Shown one piece after another: positions 51,362 through 58,793 of a stretch of 64,000 bases of DNA; position 1 is the stretch's first letter, and each line of letters starts with the position of its first letter. The stretch comes from DASRAP01 sp035277145 (GTDB taxonomy: Bacteria > Gemmatimonadota > Gemmatimonadetes > Gemmatimonadales > Gemmatimonadaceae). The translations under genes and the position numbers were made by a program. The notes under the pieces were generated by a model. That model saw nothing but the letters and a program-made list of their open reading frames with translations. It was not told the DNA's origin and did no database searches. The stretch covers positions 1 through 64,000 of the forward strand of contig DATELA010000057.1 of assembly GCA_035277145.1 (NCBI GenBank). The letters are read 5' to 3'.

Positions 51362-52078
51362 ATGACGCTCGTGCGCTTCGAGGGAGACGCGGTCGTCATC
51401 ACCGGCGTCGGGCGTCGCGGGCAAGCCGGTGAAGTCGTCGCGCGACGATTCGCTGAGCTTGGCGCGGCAGTTCACTGCATCGATCGCGACGCCGGAGTGA
51501 ACGAAGTTGCGGAGACGCTTGCGAGTGCTGGCATCGCGCCGCGCGCGCACCAGGTCGATTTGACGGACGCCGGGGCGACGGCACAACTCGCCTCATCAAT
51601 CGCGGCGGCACACGGCGGTCGCGTCGCCGCGGTTGCCGCCATCGCCGGCGGTTTCGCGCACTCGGGCCCCATCGCGGACAGCGACCCGGCTGTGCTCGCG
51701 CGACAAGTTGCCATCAACCTCACCAGTGCGTACTGCACCGCGCGGGCGTTCGCGCCAAGTGTCCGCGCCGCGCGCGGCGCTTTTGTGTTCGCGACGTCCG
51801 CAGCGGTGTTGCCCGGCGGTCGCGTCGCCGGACTCTCGGCATACGCCGCAGCAAAGGGCGGACTCGTACAGCTCATGCGCGCCCTCGCACAGGAGGAGCG
51901 CGAGTACGGCGTGCGCGTCAACGCGGTCGCGCCGACGGCGCTGCGAACCGCGGCAAACGTCGCCGGGATGGGCCGCGACGTTCGCTATGTCGAGCTCAGT
52001 GAATTCGCCGACGCGATCGTGACGCTGTGCTCGAGCGGATTCGCGCGCGCAACCGGCCAGGTAATCGAGCTCGCGTAG
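51362..52078 (+). CDS. Short-chain dehydrogenase/reductase (SDR)
   Basis: 238 residues. Cofactor motif VVITGVGRRGQAGEVVARRFAELG (TGxxxxxG), the NAG-equivalent AAIAGGF, catalytic Ser in FVFATSAAVLPGG and Tyr-x-x-x-Lys in SAYAAAKGGLVQL. The C-terminus (FADAIVTLCSSGFARATGQVIELA) is typical for the classical subfamily. Substrate unknown; NADPH is likely for biosynthetic ones. It sits between a MerR regulator and the RepA-like gene; linked to MerR by a 5-base gap. Confidence 0.88.
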   Translation: MTLVRFEGDAVVITGVGRRGQAGEVVARRFAELGAAVHCIDRDAGVNEVAETLASAGIAPRAHQVDLTDAGATAQLASSIAAAHGGRVAAVAAIAGGFAHSGPIADSDPAVLARQVAINLTSAYCTARAFAPSVRAARGAFVFATSAAVLPGGRVAGLSAYAAAKGGLVQLMRALAQEEREYGVRVNAVAPTALRTAANVAGMGRDVRYVELSEFADAIVTLCSSGFARATGQVIELA

Positions 52079-52124
52079 GCGCTCGCGCCTTGCCTCGACT
52101 CACGTCACAACCGACCTTCCTCGC

Positions 52125-52976
52125 GTGACGAGTGCGCCACGCAAGAGACTCCCATCGCGCGGAATCCTCTTCGACCGCGCGCTGGAAGCGCTGCCCCTCT
52201 TTCGCCTGTCAGATTCGTCGGACGACGGCGCAATCTCGTTCGAGGTCGAAGCCGGCGGGCGCTGGCGCGTGATTCCGTTGCCCGGTGACCGGCTTCCGGG
52301 CACGTTCGATCAGGACGTCTACTTCGAAATCTTTCGCCGCTACCAGGACGCGGGCGCACCAGCCGATGGCACGGTCGCATTCACGCTGCACGATTTTCTG
52401 CGCTCGATGGGACGCAAGGTCGACGGACGCACGTACGAGCAACTGCGCGCAGCACTCGGACGTCTCCAGCGCACAACGCTCGAATCGGCCGGTGCATACT
52501 GGGACGCCGCGGAGAACGCGCACTCGAACGCCCGATTCTCCTTGCTCTCGTCAATCCGAATCGAACGCCGCCGGAGTGTTGATCGGGAGCAACTCGGACT
52601 GTTCGCTGTGCTCGCGGCAAACGAACCGGGTGATGCTCGTGTCACGATTGGCGCACCCGTTCGCGCCAACATCGCGGCGGGCTACACAGTGCGGCTCGCC
52701 GTCACCGAGTGGCTGTCACTCTCGTCCCCAGTGTCGCGCCGTCTCTATCGCATGATCGCCGTCGTTCGCGCGCAGAACCTCACCGAGTGGACACTTCCAT
52801 TGGCCACGCTCGCCGAGCAACTCCCCCTGGCGCAGCGCTACCCGTCCCACCTGCAACGCGTTCTGCAGCCGGCGCACGAAATGCTGGTTGCCGCCGGCGC
52901 CGTAGCCACCGCCGACATTTCGCAACACCAGGGCACGTGGATCGTCCGCTACGTGCTCCCACGCACCGCCCCGTAG
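52125..52976 (+). CDS. Replication initiator protein A-like (RPA family) winged-helix protein
   Basis: 283 residues from a GTG start. The body shows a DNA-binding pattern found in plasmid RepA of the RPA family: FEVEAGGRWRVIPLPGDRLPGTFDQDVYFEIFRRYQDAGAPADGTVAFTLHDFLRSMGRKVDGRTYEQLRAALGRLQRTTLESAGAYWDA. The second half, with TVRLAVTEWLSLSSPVSRRLYRMIAVVRAQNLTEWTLPLATLAEQLPL, resembles the second winged helix of RepA. No iteron-like repeats or origin were seen nearby. It may be a domesticated plasmid gene or a regulator that reuses the fold. It looks resident on the chromosome by GC content. Confidence 0.7.
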   Translation: MTSAPRKRLPSRGILFDRALEALPLFRLSDSSDDGAISFEVEAGGRWRVIPLPGDRLPGTFDQDVYFEIFRRYQDAGAPADGTVAFTLHDFLRSMGRKVDGRTYEQLRAALGRLQRTTLESAGAYWDAAENAHSNARFSLLSSIRIERRRSVDREQLGLFAVLAANEPGDARVTIGAPVRANIAAGYTVRLAVTEWLSLSSPVSRRLYRMIAVVRAQNLTEWTLPLATLAEQLPLAQRYPSHLQRVLQPAHEMLVAAGAVATADISQHQGTWIVRYVLPRTAP

Positions 52977-53054
52977 TAGTCCGGAACTCTCCCCTTCGGT
53001 ACCGGTATTGCGTTATCGTTGCGGGACAACGTCTTTGGCGGAGATTCGGCCCGA

Positions 53055-54626
53055 ATGCGTATTCGACCCGTCGTTGCCTTCATTGCGGGCGCAGTCCTTA
53101 CTGCGACCGCGACCGGGTTTTTCCTTGAAGAACAATCCACCCGCGATGCCGCGCGCCTTTTCGATCAGGTGCTGAGCACGGTCGCGCGCCGCTTCGTCGA
53201 TTCGGTCGACGCATCGGCGTTGTACGAGAAAGCCGCGCACGGTCTCGTCGAGGAACTCAACGACCCGTACAGCGAGCTGCTGCCACCCCAGGAAGCGAAA
53301 CAGTTCAACACGACAACCGGCGGGCGATACGGCGGCGTCGGCATGCTCATTGAGGCGCAGCAGGACGCGATCGTCATTTCGCGTGTGTATCCAAACACGC
53401 CGGCGGAGCGCGCGGGCATTCTCGCGGGCGACCGCATCCTGGAGATCAACGGCACCACGACGCGCGGCTGGTCGACTCGCCAGGTGTCGGACACGATGCA
53501 AGGTGTGCCCGACACGAAGGTCAGGGTGAAGTTCGCGCGCTTCGGCGTGCCAACACCGATCGACGTGACGTTTACGCGCGCGACAATCCGCATCCCCGCG
53601 CTGCCATTCGCGATCATGCTCGAAAACAACATCGCGTACTTGCCGCTGCAAACGTTCAACGAAACCGCGGCACGCGAAGTCGCCAATCAGCTCGAGCGAT
53701 TCCAGCGCGATGGCGCCAAGGGCTTCGTCCTCGACTTGCGCGGTAATCAGGGCGGTTATCTCGATCAGGCGCTTGCGATCGCAAATCTCTTCCTGAAGCC
53801 CGGACAAGAAATTGCGTCAGTGCGCTCGCGACAGGGCGACACGGAGCGCTACGTCGCCGAATTTGATCCAGTTGCACCAACCGTTCCGCTCGTGATCATG
53901 ACCGACGGCGGCAGCGCGTCCGCATCTGAGATCGTCGCAGGCGCGTTGCAAGACCACGATCGCGCGCTCATTCTCGGCACGACGTCGTTCGGCAAAGGTC
54001 TCGTGCAATCGATGATGCAACTCGACGAACCGGGCTGGTTCCTCAAGCTCACAACGGGCAAATGGTATACGCCGAGCGGTCGCTCGATTCACAAAGCGCG
54101 CACGGTTGGCGAAATCGAAGCCGACACAGCTGCGCATGAAGACGTCTCGAAGCGCCCAGTGTTCAAGTCTGACGCGGGTCGCACGGTATACGGCGGTGGC
54201 GCGGTAACACCGGACGTGTTCATTCGCCCCGATACGATCACGACTGCGGAGCGCGTCGTCGCGCAAAAACTGCTCGCAAAGCCACAGGACGTGTACATCA
54301 CGCTGGCGGACTATGCGCTGCAGCTGAAGGACAGCGTGCGTGTCGACTTCAAAGTCACAACCGCGTGGAGCGACGAGTTGTATCGTCGCGTGAAAGCGAA
54401 GGGCGTTGACGTGTCGAAGCCCGAATGGGACGCCGGCCGTTCGTACACCGATCGCGAACTCGCGAATCGCATTTCGCGACTTGCATTCGGCGATTCGACA
54501 ACAAAACGGCGCGAACTCAGCGAAGACACACAGTTGCTGCGCGCGATGGATCTCCTGCGCCGTGGTCGCACACAGGCGGATTTGTTCGCGTTGGCATCAG
54601 CGCAACCGCGCGCTCGTCAGGAGTGA
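53055..54626 (+). CDS. S41-family carboxy-terminal processing protease (CtpA-like)
   Basis: 523 residues from the ATG at 53055 (an in-frame start at 53019 adds 12). An N-terminal signal anchor (RPVVAFIAGAVLTATATGFFL), a PDZ domain (GGVGMLIEAQQDAIVISRVYPNTPAERAGILAGDRILEINGTTT), and the S41 catalytic core: FVLDLRGNQGG, and catalytic Ser in TDGGSASASEIVAGALQDHDRA with Lys in TTSFGKGLVQ. The extra ~170 residues at the C-terminus after the catalytic core are longer than in E. coli Prc's core. Ser and Lys are both present, so active. Cleaves C-terminal tails of periplasmic proteins. Coupled to the TolB-like gene by GTGA. Confidence 0.93.
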   Translation: MRIRPVVAFIAGAVLTATATGFFLEEQSTRDAARLFDQVLSTVARRFVDSVDASALYEKAAHGLVEELNDPYSELLPPQEAKQFNTTTGGRYGGVGMLIEAQQDAIVISRVYPNTPAERAGILAGDRILEINGTTTRGWSTRQVSDTMQGVPDTKVRVKFARFGVPTPIDVTFTRATIRIPALPFAIMLENNIAYLPLQTFNETAAREVANQLERFQRDGAKGFVLDLRGNQGGYLDQALAIANLFLKPGQEIASVRSRQGDTERYVAEFDPVAPTVPLVIMTDGGSASASEIVAGALQDHDRALILGTTSFGKGLVQSMMQLDEPGWFLKLTTGKWYTPSGRSIHKARTVGEIEADTAAHEDVSKRPVFKSDAGRTVYGGGAVTPDVFIRPDTITTAERVVAQKLLAKPQDVYITLADYALQLKDSVRVDFKVTTAWSDELYRRVKAKGVDVSKPEWDAGRSYTDRELANRISRLAFGDSTTKRRELSEDTQLLRAMDLLRRGRTQADLFALASAQPRARQE

Positions 54627-55684
54627 CCAAACCGGTGTGGTATGCCGCGCTCGCGTTCGTCGCGAGCGCGGCGGCGTGCACGCGCGCTGACAACGCGTCT
54701 CCAGCGACGACAGCGCGCGCCGTACCCGCAGAGCCGGCTGAAACGCGGCTGACCAACGTTCGCCAACTCACATTTGGCGGCGAGAACGCGGAAGCGTATT
54801 GGTCGACTGACGGCCAACACATCACGTTCCAGGCAACGCGCGACGGACGTCCCTGCGATCAGCAATTCGTGATGCGTGCGGACGGTTCCGATGTGCGCCG
54901 CATTTCGGTCGGCGGTAAGACAACGTGCGGATTCTTCTACGACTCGAACCGGCGCGTGCTTTTCGCGTCGACGCACGGCGTTGATACGGTGTGTCCGCCA
55001 AAGCCCGACGCGTCCGCCGGATACGTCTGGCCGCTCGACGCGTTCGACGTCTACACGGCAAACGTCGACGGATCCGATTTGCGTCGACTGACGAACTACG
55101 GTGTTTACACTGCTGAGGCCGTGGTCTCGCCGGATGGCCGCAGCATCGTGTTCACATCGCTGAAGGATGGCGACCTCGACATCTACACGATGTCCATCGA
55201 TGGCTCGAATGTTCGGCGCCTCACGAATACTCCGGGCTACGATGGAGGTCCGTGGTGGTCGCCAGATGGAACGAAGATCGTGTACCGCGCACACCACCCG
55301 GCGAATGCAACCGAGCGCGCGGCGTACGATTCACTCCTCGCGCGAAAGTTGGTGCGCCCGAGCAAAGTGGAATTGTTCGTGATGAATGCGGATGGCTCTG
55401 ACCAAAAGCAGATCACGACACTCGGCGGCGCCAACTTCGGGCCGTCGTGGACCACCGACGGACGACAAATCGTCTTCTCGTCCAATCACAAGACACCGCG
55501 GAGTGGCAACTTCGACCTCTATCTCGTGAACGTCGACGGGAGCGGGCTCGAGCAACTCACGTTTCGCGAGGAGTTCGACGGGTTTCCGATGTTCAGTCCC
55601 GACGGCAAGCATTTGCTGTGGGCGTCGAATCGGCACGCGGCCGCAAGCGGCGAGACGAATCTTTTCATAGCCGACTGGCGTTAG
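54623..55684 (+). CDS. TolB-like beta-propeller lipoprotein
   Basis: 353 residues from the GTG at 54623, which overlaps the protease stop as GTGA; the upstream open frame is protease-gene shadow. The signal AALAFVASAAAC has lipobox SAAAC, so it is a lipoprotein. The body is a WD40/TolB-type propeller, with five or six repeats of a TNDGSDLRRLT... SPDGRSIVFTS pattern: for example TANVDGSDLRRLTNYG, SPDGRSIVFTSLKDGDLDIYTMSIDGSNVRRLTN, SPDGTKIVYRAHHP, VNVDGSGLEQLTF. The role may be substrate display or scaffolding for the protease; not proven. Confidence 0.88.
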   Translation: MTKPVWYAALAFVASAAACTRADNASPATTARAVPAEPAETRLTNVRQLTFGGENAEAYWSTDGQHITFQATRDGRPCDQQFVMRADGSDVRRISVGGKTTCGFFYDSNRRVLFASTHGVDTVCPPKPDASAGYVWPLDAFDVYTANVDGSDLRRLTNYGVYTAEAVVSPDGRSIVFTSLKDGDLDIYTMSIDGSNVRRLTNTPGYDGGPWWSPDGTKIVYRAHHPANATERAAYDSLLARKLVRPSKVELFVMNADGSDQKQITTLGGANFGPSWTTDGRQIVFSSNHKTPRSGNFDLYLVNVDGSGLEQLTFREEFDGFPMFSPDGKHLLWASNRHAAASGETNLFIADWR

Positions 55685-55785
55685 TCGCCGCATTGAAGCG
55701 CGACGCGATCGCTGCGCCGTTCTAGCCGCGCGACCGCGCGAATTGCTAGCTTCCGGGTCGACTCTCAAACGCCGGTTACGGCCAC

Positions 55786-56781
55786 ATGGGTGAAGTTGGA
55801 CTGGCTGTCCTCGCGGTGCTCGGTGGCGCCGCAGTCATCACCGCGTTCAAGACTTTCAAGATCGTCGGTCAGGCTGAGGTCATGGTGATCGAGCGACTGG
55901 GCCGATTTCATCGCCTCGCGCGCTCGGGATTCAACATCATCATCCCAGTGCTCGAGCGCCCAAAGTCGATCGACGTGCGCTACTTCGAAGGCACTGGCAC
56001 TGGTGGTCGCAAACTGCTTGCGTCCACCACTACGCGCATCGATTTGCGTGAGCAAGTGCTGAACTTTCCGAGTCAGCCGGTCATCACGAAAGACAACGTT
56101 ACGATCGATATCGACGCGGTGTTGTACTATCGCGTCGCCGATCCGCAAAAGGCGGCGTACTCGGTGCAGAATCTCCCCTACGCACTCGAAACGCTGACGC
56201 GTACCGCACTGCGAAACATTGTCGGCGAGATCGAACTCGATCAGACGCTCGCGTCGCGCGACATGATCAACAAGAAGATGCGCGAGGTGGTCGAAGAAGC
56301 CGCGATTGGATGGGGCGTCGATGTCACGCGCGTCGAACTCCAGCAGATCCAACCGCCCAGCGACATCCAGCAGTCAATGGAGTTGCAAATGCGCGCGGAG
56401 CGCGAGCGACGCGCGGCCGTCACGAACGCCGAAGCATCGAAGCGCGCCGCCGTGCTCGAAGCCGAAGGCCAGCGCGAAGCGCAGGTGAGAAAAGCCGAAG
56501 GCGAAAAAGAAGCGGCGATTCTGCGTGCGCAGGGCCAGGCTGAGGCGCGACTTGCTCTCGCGAATGCGGAGTCCGAGGCTTTGCGCCGCATCGCAGCCGC
56601 GTTGCCGTCGGGCGACGCCGCGACGTATTTGCTGGGCGTCAAATATCTGGAAGCGCTGCCCAGCCTTGCGTCCGGAAAAGGCTCGACGATTTTCCTGCCG
56701 GCCGAAGCATCCGCTGTCATGGGAGCGCTCGGCGGACTTCGGCAGGTGCTGTCGCCGCCGCCCAAGAGCGACAAGGAGTAG
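55786..56781 (+). CDS. SPFH/Band-7 membrane protein (stomatin/QmcA-like)
   Basis: 331 residues. One N-terminal hydrophobic helix (LAVLAVLGGAAVITAF), then the SPFH domain: AEVMVIERLGRFHRLARSGFNIIIPVLERP, TIDIDAVLYYRVADPQKAAYSVQNLPYALETLTRTALRNIVGEIELDQTLASRD, and GVDVTRVELQQIQPPSDIQQSM. It ends in a long Ala/Glu/Arg coiled coil (RAERERRAAVTNAEASKRAAVLEAEGQREAQVRKAEGEKEAAILRAQGQAEA). Such proteins form large ring-like membrane microdomains and work with FtsH/HflC-type proteases. A NfeD partner is not adjacent. The small zinc-finger gene follows 3 bases later. Confidence 0.92.
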   Translation: MGEVGLAVLAVLGGAAVITAFKTFKIVGQAEVMVIERLGRFHRLARSGFNIIIPVLERPKSIDVRYFEGTGTGGRKLLASTTTRIDLREQVLNFPSQPVITKDNVTIDIDAVLYYRVADPQKAAYSVQNLPYALETLTRTALRNIVGEIELDQTLASRDMINKKMREVVEEAAIGWGVDVTRVELQQIQPPSDIQQSMELQMRAERERRAAVTNAEASKRAAVLEAEGQREAQVRKAEGEKEAAILRAQGQAEARLALANAESEALRRIAAALPSGDAATYLLGVKYLEALPSLASGKGSTIFLPAEASAVMGALGGLRQVLSPPPKSDKE

Positions 56782-56784
56782 CCG

Positions 56785-57012
56785 GTGGCGGCGACGCGCA
56801 TCAACAAAGCCCGCGCGGAGCGCATCGCACGTGCTCACGCCTGCACCCGGTGCGAGGAGTACAGCTACAAAAAGCTCGTGGTCAAAGAGGCGACGGCGCG
56901 ACACGCCAAGGAACTGAACGTCGCCTGGATGGCCGACTTGGTTTGCGGGGTCTGCGGCCTCCAGCAGGAGCTCGGGATAGACCCCGAGGGCGAGGTCGTG
57001 TACGTCAATTAG
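56785..57012 (+). CDS. Small four-cysteine zinc-binding protein
   Basis: 75 residues from a GTG start 3 bases after the SPFH stop. CTRCEEYSYKK and VCGVCGLQQE give two CxxC pairs about 35 residues apart, a likely single zinc site. The N-terminus ATRINKARAERIARAHA is helical and basic. No name assigned. Its tight link to the SPFH gene suggests a shared role, but there is no further evidence. Confidence 0.6.
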   Translation: MAATRINKARAERIARAHACTRCEEYSYKKLVVKEATARHAKELNVAWMADLVCGVCGLQQELGIDPEGEVVYVN

Positions 57013-57091
57013 CCAGTGAGCGGGTCGCCTCGAGAGCGATCGATCAGGCCCGGCGGACCGCGCCTCCCGATGGCGCAAACCGTCACACCAC

Positions 57092-57120
57092 TTGGATTTA
57101 GCCCCTGAACCGGTTACGTT
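57092..57120 (+). promoter_or_regulatory. Sigma-70-like promoter before the small zinc-ribbon gene
   Basis: TTGGAT (57092-57097), a 17-base spacer, then TACGTT (57115-57120). Start of transcription would be near 57127, giving a leader of about 60 bases. The -35 is 4/6 and the -10 only 3/6; the optimal spacing is the main support. Confidence 0.4.
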
Positions 57121-57186
57121 TCGAGCCCAGTCATCCTGGGTGCTCGGTCAACCGTCCGGGCGCTCCATTTCCCCGCTGGAGAGGAT

Positions 57187-57396
57187 ATGCGCAAGCCGCG
57201 GCCCAACACATATAACCCGGCGCAAGCCCTGCACCTGATCGCCTCCGACCGCGCTGGTGAAGCGCTGAGTTGCCCGTCCTGCGCCGGCCCGATTCTGCGC
57301 GAACCGGCAACGGTGCCGGCACCCCCGCGCTCACATGTGACTCTCAAGTGTACAAGTTGCGGACGATTCGCCCGGTACATCGCGGGGGCCGCCTAA
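57187..57396 (+). CDS. Small zinc-ribbon protein
   Basis: 69 residues with a strong ribosome site (GGAGAGG, 3 bases spacing). Two CxxC pairs: LSCPSCAGPI and LKCTSCGRFARY. This is a compact zinc ribbon. No fold name assigned. It lies between the SPFH/zinc genes and the cold-shock gene, with its own sigma-70-like promoter. Confidence 0.65.
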   Translation: MRKPRPNTYNPAQALHLIASDRAGEALSCPSCAGPILREPATVPAPPRSHVTLKCTSCGRFARYIAGAA

Positions 57397-57546
57397 CGCG
57401 GCCTTCGCGCTCGCCCGAGCAATCGGCAGCGCTCATTCGCACGAACGACGACGCACGTGCGCACGCATTCCTCGGTTGTGCTTCCGCCGGCACCCAGGAA
57501 AACGATCAGTACGTGGTCCGTGGCGGGGGACGAGGAAGAATGTCAG

Positions 57547-57756
57547 ATGGCTCGAATTACCGGAACAGTGAAGTGGTTCAACGACGCGAAGGGATTTGGT
57601 TTTATCGCTCGTGAAGGTGGACCGGACGTGTTTGTGCACTTCAGCGCAATTCAGTCGAACGGATTCAAATCGTTAGCTGAAGGCGATCGCGTCGAGTTCG
57701 AAATCGTCCAGGGTCAGAAGGGACCGCAGGCGGCCGACGTCATCAAACAGGGGTAG
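57547..57756 (+). CDS. Cold-shock protein (CspA family)
   Basis: 69-residue beta-barrel OB-fold. RNP-1 KGFGFIAR and RNP-2 DVFVHFSAI are both complete, with TGTVKWFNDAKGFGFI at the start and DRVEFEIVQGQKGPQAADV at the end. It melts RNA structure and works as an RNA chaperone. The ATG at 57547 follows GAGG (11 bases); an upstream frame is not coding. A 150-base leader separates it from the previous gene and may itself be a thermosensitive 5' UTR, as in other csp genes; no clear -10/-35 was seen in it. Confidence 0.97.
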   Translation: MARITGTVKWFNDAKGFGFIAREGGPDVFVHFSAIQSNGFKSLAEGDRVEFEIVQGQKGPQAADVIKQG

Positions 57757-57806
57757 GAAGGCGGAGCGCGGACGTTCTGAGGGTTCGCGGGGCAGCGAGC
57801 AATTCT

Positions 57807-57835
57807 TTGACTTTCGTTCCGCCAGACGATACCGT
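57807..57835 (+). promoter_or_regulatory. Sigma-70-like promoter before the 108-residue hypothetical gene
   Basis: TTGACT (57807-57812), a 17-base spacer, TACCGT (57830-57835). The -35 is 5/6, the -10 3/6. Transcription would begin near 57842, 26 bases before the ATG at 57868. Confidence 0.5.
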
Positions 57836-57867
57836 CTTGGCGCGCTTACCCGTCGGGTGCTCTCAAA

Positions 57868-58194
57868 ATGTCCGCGTCTTCCGAAGCCGAGTCCGCGTCG
57901 CCAAGCGGTTGGTCGGCTACTGCCATCCTGTACGCAAGACCGCTGACATCCGGCGGCTACGTCGCGATTGAGGCGTCGCAGCCGGCGGGGACGGCGTATC
58001 GTGCGTGCGTGTATGTCGAACGGCGCGCCGACCCGTTACGCCGATCTGGTCACGCGCCACCGGTCGTCGCGGAGTTCGAGGGTCCGACGCGACTCAGCGT
58101 GATGCACGAGTTGTATCGCGTAGCCGCGGACGACGACTTGCTCGAGCGCGGCATGGCACAGTGGGCGGCGGCGCAGCGCCGAATTACCGAGTAG
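57868..58194 (+). CDS. Hypothetical protein
   Basis: 108 residues, no signal or membrane segment. The N-terminal 15 residues are Ser/Ala/Glu-rich; the remainder is a mixed fold (TAILYARPLTSGGYVAIEASQPAGTAYRACVYVERRADP... VMHELYRVAADDDLLERGMAQWAAAQRRITE). No family recognised. Supported by a decent promoter and a long uninterrupted frame. It converges with the NrtR-like gene and overlaps it by 11 bases. Confidence 0.5.
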   Translation: MSASSEAESASPSGWSATAILYARPLTSGGYVAIEASQPAGTAYRACVYVERRADPLRRSGHAPPVVAEFEGPTRLSVMHELYRVAADDDLLERGMAQWAAAQRRITE

Positions 58195-58780
58195 CGTTGG
58201 GAGCGCGGCGATAGAGTTGCGCGGGTCGCCCGCGCCCCTCTGCACGCCATTCACTTGTCGGAGTAATTCGCTCCGCGGCGTTTACAACGCGTCGGAAACT
58301 CGCCTTGTACAACCGCCGACCGAGCAGTACTTCGTGCGCACGCTGCAATTGCGTCAGCGTGAATGCAGACGGTAACAACGCAAAGGCGAGCACCCATCGA
58401 TCCGCGTGGTTTGATGCGAAAGCGAGTGCGTGCGCGATCGATTCACGATGACACGGCGACACGAGCTTCCGTGCCTTCGCCGCGGTGTACCACGCGGCTC
58501 GCTCGTTGGCTGCAGTGGGTTCCGTTGTGGCAACCAGATACGTGACCGATAACCGGGCGCGCAGCGGGTGCTCGTGAACAGCGCGCGCCGACACCTGGAC
58601 GGTCCAACTCGCTTTGCGTTGAAGGATTTCGCGGCCGAGCGCCGCCGCAGCCACATCGAGTGAGCCTTCGCCGCCCCAACGCGCCATCGGGAGCCGAAAA
58701 CCGTCACGCCCACCAGCCAGTCGCACCGCCAGTCCGCCCGGTCGCAGCGAGACGCAAACGAGATCGATTGCGCACGACAC
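58184..58780 (-). CDS. NrtR-like regulator with degenerate Nudix domain
   Basis: 198 residues from the GTG at 58780. The N-terminal half looks like a Nudix fold (IDLVCVSLRPGGLAVRLAGGRDGFRLPMARWGGEGSLDVAAAALGREIL), but the Nudix box GX5EX7REUXEEXGU is broken: the REUXEE core is gone, so hydrolysis is unlikely. The C-terminal part AFTLTQLQRAHEVLLGRRLYKASFRRVVNAAERITPTSEWRAEGRGRPAQLYRRA is a winged helix of the NrtR type. NrtR proteins use a dead or weak Nudix domain to sense ADP-ribose/NAD intermediates. This suggests NAD-metabolism control, with nadB far away in this window. Confidence 0.7.
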   Translation of the reverse strand: MSCAIDLVCVSLRPGGLAVRLAGGRDGFRLPMARWGGEGSLDVAAAALGREILQRKASWTVQVSARAVHEHPLRARLSVTYLVATTEPTAANERAAWYTAAKARKLVSPCHRESIAHALAFASNHADRWVLAFALLPSAFTLTQLQRAHEVLLGRRLYKASFRRVVNAAERITPTSEWRAEGRGRPAQLYRRAPNATR

Positions 58781-58793
58781 AGCGAGCGCGCGA

